Below, in pieces: positions 1 to 11,293 of a DNA stretch of 64,000 bases; the stretch's first letter is position 1; every line of letters begins with the position of its first letter. Made by a program: the position numbers and the translations under genes. Location of the stretch: NCBI GenBank assembly GCA_963989385.1, contig OZ022499.1:35208993-35272992 (forward strand). Reading direction: 5' to 3'. The stretch comes from Ctena decussata. Taxonomy: Eukaryota > Mollusca > Bivalvia > Lucinida > Lucinidae. The notes below the pieces were generated by a model, which saw only the letters and a program-made list of their open reading frames with translations, did no database searches and was not told where the DNA came from.

Positions 1-33
1 TTCTCCAGATCTCGGCCCGGTTGACAGCTTTAT

Positions 34-551
34 TTAAACTAGCTGGGCATGGTTTTCCTTTTTAATTGAGACAACATCATATAACTTCGCATCATCTGCA
101 AACAACTTCATTAACACCTCAATTGCTTCACGCAAGTCATTTATGAAGACCAAGAACAATACTGGACCAAGGACACTCCCTTTGGGAATTCCACTAGTTT
201 TTTCCTTCCAAGATGACTGTGAACCATTAACCATGACACGTTGCTCCCTCTCTGAAAGAAATTCCTTAACCCAACTATGAATTTTTCCACGAATACCATA
301 TCAATGCATTTTTTTTTCAATAAGCGTCTCTGCGGAACTTTGTCGAACGCTTTACAGAAAACTAAATATATTATATCAACATCGTTTCCATCGTCGATAG
401 CTTGCGTAATGTCCTCCAGAAATTCAAGGAGCTGGGTAACGCATGATCTCCCCTCAATAAACCCATGTTGAAGATTAGAAAATAGATTGTTTTCCAATAT
501 ATGTTTCACAATTGCATCGCGTATTAACTTTTCCAATAATATACATGGCAC
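34..551 (-). pseudogene. LINE reverse transcriptase, central and palm part (broken)
   Basis: Two overlapping frames carry RT blocks. The upstream frame (551 to about 141) has the LLEK.IRD and QHGF..GRSC..QLLE blocks and then an AFDKVP block, where the residue usually D in YLDF is C (YLVFCKAF). A frame change near 190-230 leads into the next frame, with GSVLGPVLF..FINDL and the catalytic FADD motif. LINE RTs copy their own mRNA at a nicked target. This copy cannot make an intact enzyme. Order and motifs make the RT call secure. Confidence 0.85.
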
Positions 552-681
552 AGATGTTAAGCTGATCGGACGGTAGTTTTCCGTTTCCTCTTTTCACCTT
601 TCTTGTATATAGCACTAACATTTGCCTTTTTCCAGATGGGTCTTAATTTACTTTCATTGAGTAATTTTTGAAAAATAATTT

Positions 682-948
682 TCAGAGGATTTTAATAAGA
701 TCTTTGGTTTCTTTCAGAAGTTTTGGGTGGAAAAGATCAGGTCCTTGACTTTTACTTGGGTTTAGTGATGTGAGCACTCTCTCAACATCTTGCTCAGCAA
801 TATTTATATCTTCTAATTGTTGGATAAAGGATCTTTCTTCAAAGTTTGGTAATGGGTCGTCAGGTTCTATTTCAAAAACTGTGGAGAAATAATTGTTTAG
901 TATTATAGCAGTTTCTTGGTCACTAGAAGACAACTTGCCATCGGGCAT
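682..948 (-). pseudogene. LINE RT N-terminal fragment
   Basis: An 88-codon open stretch contains the region that precedes the RT fingers in CR1/Jockey LINEs: a LNNYFSTVF block, then VERVLTSLNPSKSQGPD and HPKLLKE. It lies just before the RT blocks at 34-551 in minus-strand order but is not continuous with them. Its upstream side ends at the MITE boundary near 969, so the insertion split the coding region here. Confidence 0.75.
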
Positions 949-968
949 TTCTAACTTATGTGGCTGTC

Positions 969-2112
969 ACACAGTGACGTATAGCATCAGCGTATGCCGA
1001 CGTATGAGAAATTTAGTAAACACGCTGGTGTACGTTGAATAAGTTAGGGGTACGTTATGAACAAGTTACGAGTGCGCTCAAATACGTTGGTATAAGTTGT
1101 TGTACGTCGAATGCAGCCCAAAATTTTGTGCATGCATAAAATATTCAGCGTACGCCGACGTATTGTTTATAAGTTAGTCATAAGTTTGGTGTACGCAACA
1201 GGTAAGTTATGCGTACGTTCATGCACGTAACTTGTAAGTTAATTATACGTTGACATACGTCGGCAGCCAGCAGGTCCATTGTGGAGCGTACGCGTAACTT
1301 ATTTCTAACTTATAGTTAACTTAAAGGTAACTTATACCGAACGTATCCAGAACGTATCCAACCTATGCCTGACGACCTTAGAACTTATTCAACGTATCAC
1401 GAACGCACTGAGCGTATTTGGGTAACATATCCGCCAGCGACCTGGGCTTCAGTTATATATATTGGATACAGATCAGCAATTCATCACTTTTAAATAAGGA
1501 ATCTTCTTGGACCGCTTCTGCTTGTCGTTTTGGGGCTTGAGAGGGGGTTAATACTTCAGATGCCACCACAGCTGCTGCAGATGCCGCCACGGATACCACT
1601 AACGAGGCACTGGAGCCTGCGCGAAAGGGAGGTTGGCTACCATCGTAGGCACGGCAGTCGGGTGATGATTGGGACGACGGTAGGCATGCAGGTGGTCAGC
1701 TACTACCTGCAAAGTTCTCTAATTTTCGTTCTTTAGGCATGTCAATCGATCAACGTCCACTACAATAAAAAGTGTTGTAGAGAGCCGTCGCTTTACATCT
1801 GATCGTCGAAGCACGCTCCAACACGCTATACATACGGTCGGCGTAAGTTAGACTAACGTTGTGCATGCGTTCGGCATAAGATAAGAACGCTACAGATACG
1901 CTGGGAACACGCTGTTATACGCTTGTATAAGTTATGTATACGCTAGGGATAAGTTGTGAATAAGTTATTTATACGTTTCAGTACGCTATGTGTGCGTTCC
2001 AAAACCGGCTGCTGTTTGATGTTTTAATTTATCTCCAGCGTATGCCAGCGTATGGATAAATTTTTCATTCGTTGGCATACGTTGTCTGAAACGTTGTGGT
2101 GTGACAGGGCCT
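969..2112. mobile_element. MITE-like insertion with GGC..TGTCACAC terminal inverted repeats and ACGT-rich subterminal repeats
   Basis: The left end reads GGCTGTCACAC and the right end GTGTGACAGGGCC, an imperfect inverted repeat, with the next bases (GCGTATGCC / GGCATACG) also inverted. Inside, short words built on TACGTT, AAGTTA and their complements recur dozens of times on both sides, flipping orientation around 1250-1300 and again near 1800. The centre (about 1450-1800) has no convincing ORF. The insertion interrupts the LINE pol region. I could not define a clean target duplication. The dense subterminal words resemble transposase-binding arrays; the superfamily is unknown. Confidence 0.6.
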
Positions 2113-2719
2113 TTAGAAACCACAGTTTTTGTTTTTGCCTTTGTTCGCACATAATTCCAAAATATCTTGTTGTCTGTTTTGATCTTTGAAGCTAGATTTT
2201 TTCGAAATTGAATCTTGCAGTTCTAATCTTTGTTGATACAGCATTTCTTGCGGCCTTATATTGGTTAAAATTTGCATCAGACTTACAGTACTTGTATTTT
2301 GACCAGCGTTTTTCTTTATTTCTTATAGGTATCTAGGTATGATCTTGTAGTAAATGGATTGCGTTTATTGCTCCTCTGGCTCAGTTTGCTTGCCGGTATG
2401 TTATTTTCAATTTAATCGATCCTTTTTTCAGCAAACCGTGACCATGATTGCAGTAAATTCAAGCCATCTAGTTCATGTAGCCAATTTATAAGACTGATTT
2501 GTCCTTTATTTTGTTATAATCTCCTTTGAAGAAATTTAACTTGTCTGCAAGGTTCATGTTTGGGTCTTCTGTGTAACAATTAAGTTTGAAAGCAAGAACT
2601 AAATGGTCACTCTTTCCTAACCCAGGTAAAAATTCTATGTTGCTAATCATCTTCTTCTTTGGTAAAAATCAGATCTAAAACTGATGACACATTTCCTTCT
2701 CGATAACGAGTTGGAGCAG

Positions 2720-3366
2720 TTACATGCTGGAAAAATATGAGTCTCTGACACACTCTAAAAACTGACTAGCTACATGAGACTCACTGACACTTGTGCTCAT
2801 CTCCCACCAGTATATTTCTTTAAAATTAAAATCACCCATCACTAGCTTATGGGAATAATTACTATCTCTGCATTTATTAAACAGTGTTTTCAAGTGCTGG
2901 AAATTGTTTTCTGTTGTCGTCGGACTCTTATATACACAACCAACTAGTAATGAGTCTCTGTCTTGCAAGTTGAGATGACATCACAAAGACACTTTGAAAT
3001 CTGTATCAATTTCTACCTGTTCAGCATTTAAATGGCTTTTAATGTACAGAACAACACCTCTTCCCTCGTGTAAATTAGCTATAAACATGTCATAGTTCTC
3101 CAGCTTATAAAAATTTCCTGATTGTCAAAATATTTGTTTTTTGGAAAAATTTCTGTTAAGCCAATAATGTCAGAGGATTTATCTTGCAGATGTACTTTTA
3201 ATTCCTCCCTTTTGCTTTGGGTAAGACAGTCTATATTTGTATATAACACATTTAAAATATTAAAATTTGGAATTTGTATATTAAAAGACCCTATTGTATT
3301 ATTGCTATCATTATTAGGGCCAACCCTATGTACACTATTAAAATTTGTTTCCAGGTTACAGAACAA
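2720..3366 (-). pseudogene. LINE apurinic-type endonuclease region (broken)
   Basis: The minus strand shows the APE-like endonuclease of LINE ORF2 in two frames. 3366-3079 has the N-terminal strand (LNVLYTNIDCL) and the DIIGLTEIFPK block, where the E of the LTE motif is a catalytic metal ligand. 2968-2720 has the GCVYKSP and KLVMGDFNF blocks, with the D and N of GDFN being catalytic-core residues. A frame break separates the two. A further in-frame piece (3473-3291) may be the ORF2 N terminus. Confidence 0.75.
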
Positions 3367-3485
3367 GTGGGAGCAGGACTTGGGCCTGCTACCACTTGCT
3401 GAGATAGTCCTCCTTTAAAGGTCTCTTCTACATCAGTTAGATTTATAACTGTTGATTTATCATAGGCTCCCATTTGTGTTTCTAT

Positions 3486-4277
3486 TTACATATTCAAGTG
3501 TGATTGTTGGGAACCTGATACATCCCTAATACGGCTTGGTAAGTTACTATTTACTGGTATTCCTACCACCTCTGAATCTCTCAGGATGAAATGTCTGGTA
3601 GGTGGGGTAGTAGGCCTAGCGTCCATCGGTGATGGTGGTGTTGGTTGCTGCTCTGGTTGTTCATTTTGACGTCTTCTATTTCCAATTTTCTCTCTCCTCT
3701 CCTTCCTTCGCTCTGGTGTAAGGTCTTTAGTTATGATTACTCTATGGAAAGGCTCTGCTGTCTTACTACCAATGAGTCTTGCATTATCAAGGAGGAATTT
3801 CCTCTGTGCCTTTGAGTCCAAAATAACCCTCAACGGCCGAGTCTTTGATTCTTTCTTTTTCCCTAATCTAGCTGATGTAACTATATTTAGATTCTCAAGT
3901 CCCAAGCTTGAACTTATTACTTTCACATCTAGTTCATCAGCCTTTTTGTTTTCTATTCCACTGCCATTGTTGTGTTCCTTTAGATTGAAGATAGTCAAAT
4001 TTAATTCCCCCCGTTTTCTGTCTTCCAGTTCTTTGTTTCTGCTGTCAGCAACAGAATGTATATCGCCTTTGAGGCTATTCATAATCTCTTCTTTTAGACT
4101 TGACACTTGCGTTACTACTTCCTGTTTGGTAATCTGTTGTAGATTCTCTACTTTCTCTTCCAAATTTGACATCCTGTATTCATATTTCCCCTTTATATCA
4201 TCCAGTGTGGCAGATATGTTTTCTAAAGAAGGGAATGTGCTCTTGCAACTCCGACAGTTCCAGTGGTAGTCCTCCAT
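3486..4277 (-). CDS. LINE ORF1 protein with N-terminal CxxC and coiled coil
   Basis: A 263-residue frame begins MEDYHWNC and has a CxxC pair at residues 8-11, possibly the tail of a PHD-like finger that started upstream. Residues about 25-90 are heptad-rich and likely coiled coil. The centre (about 95-185) resembles the RNA-binding fold of LINE ORF1 proteins, with LNLTIFNLKE and VTSARLGK blocks followed by TRPLRVIL and ITKDLTPERRKERRE. The C-terminal part is proline- and polar-rich. ORF1 proteins bind LINE RNA. The frame is open but may have lost its original start; it sits just upstream of the broken ORF2. Confidence 0.7.
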   Translation of the reverse strand: MEDYHWNCRSCKSTFPSLENISATLDDIKGKYEYRMSNLEEKVENLQQITKQEVVTQVSSLKEEIMNSLKGDIHSVADSRNKELEDRKRGELNLTIFNLKEHNNGSGIENKKADELDVKVISSSLGLENLNIVTSARLGKKKESKTRPLRVILDSKAQRKFLLDNARLIGSKTAEPFHRVIITKDLTPERRKERREKIGNRRRQNEQPEQQPTPPSPMDARPTTPPTRHFILRDSEVVGIPVNSNLPSRIRDVSGSQQSHLNM

Positions 4278-4493
4278 ATCACCGGATACTAAACAATTAT
4301 ACAGCGTTTCTGATATTTTACCACATTAAAGGCAAAAGGTAAGCTTTCAGCCGGAACATACTATTATTTTCTCAACCAACATCTCACATTTGTGGCAAAT
4401 ATACCAGAGGAAACTGAAGCTGGTCTTGGCCTTTTATTGTCTTGGCGTTCTCCCATTTTGTGTGTTTGTGACATCTTCTTTAATTAAATAGTT

Positions 4494-5874
4494 ATATGGC
4501 GAGGCAAGCCCGTACACACATGTATCTCTTACAGATAGATTTTATTTCTATTTTTGATGATAGGATAAAAAGATGCAGTTCTGTCTGTCTATCTTTTATT
4601 TATAGCTCTTAATGACTGTGTTGTCTCAACGTGTAGTTTAATCCACTCAGTGCAGTTTTGATCTACTCTTCACATGGGTAGCAAGTCTCATATATGGCGA
4701 GGCAAGCCCTCACACACATATGTTACTGATCAAACGTTTTGTCCACTCCGCTTAGATTTACACTTTAGGTGGAAACATCCCTCACACATCTGCGTACCGC
4801 GTACCCTGTAGTCTCTTCCTTTTATATCTTACTAGCCTACCTATATCATTCAGTTTAATTCTATCTCAAATATGGCGAAGCAAGCCCTCACACACATATG
4901 TTGCTTTTCATGGGGTTTTAGTAAACCAGCTTGTTCAGAAATCTCGTCCCTCCAGTAGGATTTTCTATCACAGGCTATGTAGTCTTGTGTAGTCAGAGCT
5001 TACTGTATTGGTGTAGTCTTTATCTACTATACATGATTGCCCATATTTTTTATTTATTGCCTTTTTCTTAAAATTTAGGGTAGATTTATGCAGTTTTTAT
5101 TTATATTTACCATGTAGTCTTATATTACTGCAGTGTAGTCGGTATTAAGAAGCCTTCTACCTTTTAGGTATAAAGTTAATACAGGTAGATTGGTATTTCC
5201 AGATCTGATATTATGTATTTTTAATTTTTTTAAGTAGCCTTTATCTACTGATTTTTATTTCAATATTATATTTTGTTCAATGTAGTCATTATCCACAAAT
5301 ACTTTTTCTTTAAGAGGTAGTCATCATCTACAATGCTTCTTTCTTTACACAATAATTGTCATTGTGCATTATGCAGCATAACCCAGAATATGCATATTTC
5401 ATTTGGGTTGTTATTATAGTAGTCTCTGTCTACAATAATTTTTATTTTCTTTACCGTTTTAAGAAATCATAGCCAGATTATGCATTTATCTGAAATTGTT
5501 ATTGTTGTAGTCATTATCTAATGTACAATGATTTTTGTTACAGTTATGTGAATTTTATACCCTGCAGTCACTATCTACTATAGACGATCTATGGTTTATA
5601 TACAAAAACTGAACCTACAATGGATAGCCTGGGGATGTAGTCCTATCAACATTCGCACTACTAACCACTGAAAAAGTTATCCTATACTGAACTGTAGTTT
5701 TGTCTGCGGTTAGGCAAAAAGGTTGAATTCTAGGTTGTGCAATATCATATGGCGAGGAAAGCCCTCACACACATTTCCATATTAGTTTTAATTATACTGG
5801 AGAAACTTGTTGTCTGCAATTGTCAGCATTATTTTGACTGACAGTATGGCGAGGCCAAGCCCTCACACACATCT
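4494..5874. repeat. Five dispersed 28-bp repeats and short GTAG..CTAC palindromes
   Basis: A unit close to ATATGGCGAGGCAAGCCCTC followed by ACACACAT occurs at about 4496, 4693, 4869, 5748 and 5845, always in the same orientation. Between them, short imperfect palindromes of the form GTAGTC-n-TATCTAC recur at about 5026, 5235, 5282, 5316, 5420, 5506 and 5563. No coding potential is seen in 4300-5950. The stretch could be the 5' region of the LINE or an independent non-autonomous element. Confidence 0.6.
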
Positions 5875-5953
5875 GCCATAAACAGTCTTTTTTTTTTTCT
5901 TTTTTTTCTTATATATATTAAAAGTTCTCACAGGACTTTCAAAGAGGTTTATG

Positions 5954-6283
5954 CTAATAACAATCTGCTTTGACCTTCAGGGTCAATTTCCTCAGCCAGC
6001 ATTTGCTTAATTCATATACTGGGTGTATTCCATCGGTGTATAGTTTATTGATGTAGTATTTTTCCCTTTGCTCCCTCTGTTTTTTTCGGTTGATTTCTAG
6101 ATCAACATTTAATGACCGGAAACCTACATGATTTAATCTATTGATTCTTTGTATATGTTCATTGGCTACCTTGGTACGTGCTTGGAGAAGTTTATCTTTG
6201 GTCCTAAAAGTTTCTGGTGCTCTATGTCCTGTCTTAGTATTCCATTTTCTAATGGAATAGAAGGGTATTTCAAGAAAGGTCAC
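5954..6283 (-). pseudogene. Possible C-terminal fragment of a GIY-YIG/Penelope-type retroelement
   Basis: The 109-codon open stretch ends with a block REKYYINKLYTDGIHP that resembles the (R)E..WI..L.T..P region closing the GIY-YIG endonuclease of Penelope-like elements, preceded by basic, Lys/Arg-rich sequence. No catalytic GIY or YIG motif is visible and no RT lies nearby on the same strand. The match is by eye only and weak, and the stretch may be a chance ORF. Confidence 0.25.
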
Positions 6284-6720
6284 TTTGAACTTTTTTTCTT
6301 TCCGCGATTTTCGAGATACGCACCAAGTGAAAAATCAGTTGTGCATTGCCGCGCTTGGGATTGAGATAAACAAACCTGTTTATCTTTTGGTCAGATTACA
6401 TGTTCCTAGCCATACATAAAGATGTATCTGTCCATACTTCTGCAAGGCCCCATCAATATTTTCTAACAGATAGTTCAACCAAGTTTCTGAGTCCCAGCCT
6501 CCACCATACCACCACGTAATTTGGTTTTGAGAAGGAAAAGTAAGAGAAACAGCATAATACTAAAGACAAAAAAAATATAAAGGGATGTAGGATAACGAAT
6601 CACTTAACTTATTGTTTTAGAAATCGATCGTATGTGAATTTGATATAAAACAAAACTTATAAATTGTCTCCATATATCCTATCAAACAAATAAAGCTATC
6701 AACTGTAGGCTAAGAATTAC

Positions 6721-6950
6721 CAACCAGGTATATTAAGCTGAATGGGCACTCCCTCAATTATTTTCGTGTTCTTCTTTCTCAGTTGGAGCCACCTCATAAA
6801 GGAAAGAATTTGCTCCCCTGGTAGCAAGTTCTCTCTTTCAAGAGCAGGTCCCACTTCTCTGATGACTTCGTCACCCAAACAATAATACAGGAAGTCATTA
6901 AAGTTGCTTCTCCTTGTAAAGAGGACAGACCAACACAGAGATGCACCCAT
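6721..6950 (-). CDS. Candidate single coding exon, unknown protein
   Basis: A 76-codon minus-strand stretch begins with an ATG (6950) and runs to a good splice donor at 6720-6719 (GGTTG then GTAATT), where the open frame would otherwise stop two codons later. Its residues look protein-like rather than random (LYYCLGDEVIREVGPALE, then a Leu/Arg-rich helix). I do not recognise a family and no partner exon is evident to the left. It could be a first exon or part of a transposon gene. Confidence 0.25.
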
Positions 6951-8142
6951 ACACTTTAACTGCTACGACTACTTCCTTCTATGCTCATGATGCTCCACAC
7001 AAAACAGTGTTCTCACTGCCCAAAAAGGTGTCCTCGCTGCGTGAAGAGTGTAGTAGTTTATGAACAGCAAGGATTCTGGTCAGTATATTTTAAAGGATGC
7101 AGAGATCGGTCGCATATATGAGGGGCATGTGTATTTGAAGGGGAGACAAATATACTCTGAATAAATACTGATGCATGAATGGATTATCCAACCTAGGTGG
7201 GAAACACATTATAAAGTAAAGATTGATCAAAACGCCCAAGCGCCGTAAATAAATAGAACTGAAGAGTTTTTGTGCAATACGCGTTTAAAGACTATGAGCA
7301 TAGTATGCATTAATGGACTGTAATGCACTGTAAACAAACCATCCACATATCTTAGTTTCTGTATACTATTGCCAGTATGTGCCATCCTTACCATCAAACA
7401 CCACTGGTGACAAAGAGAATCCTGCCGGAAATAATGTCAAGACCCAGACTACCAAGATATTTCCTCCCAGCATCTCTGACTCTTGCCGAAACGAAACACA
7501 AACTACTCGGAGAAACTGAGTAGTAAATAGTCTAGAAATTATGGTGTTTCTACTTGATCCTTCCCGTCCACGAGGTTCTTGCCGAATCCTTTCTCACAAT
7601 ACTGAATCTTATTGCATCAAAAGATTCATAACATGTCCTACCCAAACATTACATTGCAATAGTTACCTCACCCACCATGACAGAATCAACATAAGTTATT
7701 CTAGCTTATCCTGCCCAAGTCAGACAGCGGGTAGCACGGCCCTAGAAACACTCCTTATATCTGGTAAGACCGCTACTCTGATCTTGACCATGACACAGCT
7801 TAGAAATGTGAAAGTAGTCATTTTTTCAAGTTAACCGTTATTTTTTTTACATTTAGAGTTAGTTGTTTTCTCACTTAAGCGGTAACCATTCAGTTTCCAT
7901 ATTCAATCGTAATTCCTGTATAAGCGCTTGACAGACGTTTTCCTAGATAGCCGTTGATTTATCCCACTTCGCATTTCCTATTTAGTCGCTTGACAAACGT
8001 GATAGAAATGGTTATAACACTAACGCTTTAAGTTCTGGTTAAGTTTATGTGGCTTGGGGTTTCATATCCAGCAGGGTTTACACGGGGGTCAACACTTTTG
8101 ACAGTAATGTCTCCAGAATAGCATTTCAACTATTGAATTAAA
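6951..8142. other. Non-coding, nothing recognised
   Basis: AT-rich sequence with no convincing ORF, repeat array or RNA gene. A 97-codon open stretch on the plus strand (7541-7834) has no recognisable motif. Confidence 0.5.
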
Positions 8143-11100
8143 CAAGAGGGCCAAGAGGCCCTGAATCGCTCACCTGAGCAAAAATGTTAAAGGTCAAAAT
8201 AGGGTCATAATTTGAACAAACCTGATAGTTTGCAACCATTTCCAAATGGTTCTGAAGAAGAAGATTTTTAAATGTATTTATATGAATTGCTATGGTTCAA
8301 ACCCAGGAGCCCCTGGGGCAGGGCCATTTTAGACTCTGGGCCCATCATTTGAATAATCTTGGTAAAGGACCACTAGGCAATGCTAAAAGCTAAATTTCAA
8401 GCCTCTGAGCCAAGTGGTTCTGAAGAAGAAGATTTCTGAATATTTTTCTATGTATTTTTATGTTTCAAACCCAGAACCCCCTGGGGCGGGGCCATTTTTG
8501 ACCCTAGCACCATCATTTGAACAAACTTGGTAGAGGACAACTAGGCAATGTTACATACCAAATTTCAAGCATCTGCACTAAGGGGTTCTGGAGAAGAAGG
8601 TTTTAAGTACATTTTAATTTCAAACACAAGACTCCCTGCCCCAGAGCCATTTTGGATCCCAGGGCCACCATTTATATAAATTTTGTAGGAGTCTACCAGG
8701 CAAGGCATCACACCAAATTTCAAGCATCTGAGCCAAGGGGTTCTGAAGAAGAAAATTTTTAATAGTTTCCTATGTATTTCTATGGCTCAAACTCAGGACT
8801 CCCTGCCGCAGGGCCATTTTGGACCCTGGGGCCATCATTTGAACAAACTTGATAAAGGTCAACAAGGAAATGCATCATAACAATTTTCAAGCATTTCAGC
8901 TGGGTGGTTCTGAAGAAGAAGATTTTTTTTATATTTTTCTATGTAGTTCTATGGTTCAAACCCAGGAACCCCTGGGGCGGGGCACTTTTAAACCCTGGGG
9001 TCATCATTTGAACAAACTTGGTAAAAGACTACTAGGCAAAGCTACATACCAAATTTCAAGCATCTGAGCCAAGTGGCTCTGAAGTAGATATTTTTTTAAT
9101 TATTTTTCTATATATTTCTATGGTTCAAACCTAGGACTCCCAGTCGCAGGGCCATTTTGGAATCTGGGGCCACCACTTAAACAAACCTGGTAAAGGACTA
9201 CTAGGCAATACTACATACCACATTTCAAGCATATGAGCCTTGCGGTTTTGAAGAATAAGATTTTTCAATATTTTTCTATGCATTTCTATGCTTCAAACCT
9301 AGGACTCCCAGTCGCAGGGCCATTTTAGACCCTGGGGCGCCCATTTGAACAAACTTGGTAGAGGACTACTAGGCAATGTTACATACCAAGTTTCAAGCAT
9401 CTGAGGCAAGCAGTTCTGGTGAAGAAGATTTTTAAGTATTTTTTAGTTTCGAACCCAAGACCCCCTGCCCCAGGGCGAATTTGGACCCTGGGGCCACCAT
9501 TTGAATAAACTTGATAGAGGACCACTAGGCAATTCTACAAACCAGATTTCAAGCATCTGAGCCAAGCAGTTATGGAGAAGAAGATTTTTAAGTATCTTTT
9601 AGTTTCGAACAAAAGACCCCCTGCCCCAGGGCCATTTTGGACCCTGGGGCCACCATTAGAACAAACTTGGTAGAGGTCTACTAGTCAATGCTACACACCA
9701 AATTTCAAGCATCTGAGCAAAGCAGTTCTGAAGAAGAAGATTTTTAAGTATTTTTTAGGTTCGAACCTAAGACCCCCTGCCCCAGGGCCAATGTGGACCC
9801 TGGGGCCACCATTTGAACAAATTTGGTAGAGGACCACTAGGAAATGTTACACACCAAATTTCAAGCATCGGAGCCGAGTAGTTTTGGTGTCGAGTATTGT
9901 TAAGTATTTTTTAGTTTCGAACACAAGACCCCTGCCCCAGGGCCATCATTTGAACAAATTTGGTAGAGGACCACTAGGCAATGCTACATACCAAATTTCA
10001 AGCATCTGAGCCAAGCAGTTCTGGAGAAGAAATTTGTTAAGTATTTTTTGGTTTCAAACCACAGGCCCCCCCCCCCCCCCACACACACACACACCTTCCC
10101 CAGGGCCATTTTGGACCTGGGGCCACCATTTGAACAAACTTGGTTAGGAAATGTTACATACCAAATTTCAAGCATCTGAGCCAAGTAGTTCTGGTGTAGA
10201 AAATTTTTAAGTATCTTTTAGTTTCGAACCCAAGACCCCCTGCCCCATGGCCATTTTGGACCCTCGGGCCACCATTTGAACAATTTTGGTAGAGGACCAC
10301 TAGACAATGCTTCATACCAAATATCAAAGCCCTAGGCCTAGCGGTTTCAGAGAAGATGTCATTTAAAGCAAATTGTTGACGACGCACGAAATTTCAAGCA
10401 TCTGAGCAAAGCAGTTCTGAAGAAGAAGATTTTTAAGTATTTTTTAAGGTTCAAACCTAAGACCCCCTGCCCCAGGGCCAATGTGGACCCTGGGGCCACC
10501 ATTTGAACAAATTTGGTAGAGGACCACTAGGAAATGTTACACACCAAATTTCAAGCATCGGAGCCAAGTAGTTTTGGTATAGGAAATTTTTAAGTATTTT
10601 TTAGTTTCGAACACAAGACCCCTGCCCCAGGGCCATTTTGGACCCTTGGGCCACCATTTGAACAAACTTGGTAGAGGACCACTAGGCAATGCTACATACC
10701 AAATTTCAAGCATCTGAGCCAAGCAGTTCTGGAGAAGAAAATTTTTAAGTATTTTTTGGTTTCAAACCACAGGCCCCCTGCCCCCGGGCCATTTTGGACC
10801 GTGGGGCCACCATATGAACAAACTTGGTTAGGAAATGTTACATACCAAACTTCAAGCATCTGAGCCAAGTAGTTCTGGTGTAGAAAATTTTTAAGTATCT
10901 TTTAATTTCGAACCCAAGACCCCCTGCCCCAGGGCCATTTTGGACCCTGGGGCCACCATTTGAACAATTTTGGTAGAGGACCACTAGGCAATGATACATA
11001 CCAAATTTCAAGCATCGGAGCCAAGCAGCTCTGGAGAAGAAACTGTTTTAGTATTTTTTAGTTTCGAACCCAAGACCCCCTGCCCCAGGGCCATTTTGGA

Positions 11101-11293
11101 CCCTGAGGCCACCATTTGAACAACTTGGTAGAGGACCACTAGACAATGCTTCATACCAAATATCAAAGCCCTAGGCCTAGCGGTTTCAGAGAAGATGTCA
11201 TTTAAAGCAAATTGTTGACGACGCACGACGGACGACGGACACTGGGTGATCACAATAGCTCACCCTGAGCCTATGGCTCAGGTGAGCTAAAAA
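8143..11293. mobile_element. Tandem-repeat element with Helitron-like 3' hairpin (pearl/Helentron-like)
   Basis: About 18 head-to-tail copies of a 155-170-bp unit run from roughly 8210 to 11210. Each contains TTTCAAGCATCTGAGCCAAG, GAAGAAGATTTTTAAGTATT, GACCCCCTGCCCCAGGGCC, and the words ACAAACTTGGTAGAGG and ACTAGGCAATG. The array is bounded on the left by a block ending GCTCACCTGAGC (8174-8185) and on the right by a 3' tail ending in a near-perfect hairpin, GCTCACC..GAGCC-TAT-GGCTCAGGTGAGC (about 11261-11288), followed by TAAAA. Terminal-hairpin elements with tandem cores are known in bivalves (pearl family) and are thought to be moved by Helitron/Helentron proteins. No protein is encoded here. 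Confidence 0.7.
9706..11225 (+). repeat. Higher-order duplication inside the tandem array
   Basis: A block of several monomers starting near 9706 (CATCTGAGCAAAGCAG..) and ending at about 10389 with a 3' tail segment (CCCTAGGCCTAGCGGTTTC .. TTGTTGACGACGCACGA) is repeated at about 10395-11228 with the same monomer order and the same tail. The tail, which normally closes the element just before the terminal hairpin, is therefore trapped once inside the array. This points to a recent multi-monomer duplication or to tandem insertion of two elements. Confidence 0.65.

Larger units (their letters stand above)
1..4300 (-). mobile_element. Decayed non-LTR retrotransposon (CR1/Jockey-like LINE), truncated by window edge
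   Basis: Read on the minus strand from about 4300 leftward, the stretch gives an ORF1-type protein, an APE endonuclease region and reverse-transcriptase blocks in the normal LINE order. The pol region is broken by frame changes and stops, and a 1.1-kb MITE-like insertion (969-2112) separates the endonuclease part from the RT part. The element continues past base 1. The assignment to the CR1/Jockey group rests on domain order and the style of the RT motifs; the exact clade is not resolved. Confidence 0.8.

Noticed and set aside
8143..11293. CRISPR-like array
   Set aside because: The units are 155-170 bp, nearly identical along their whole length and lack variable spacers. The genome is animal.
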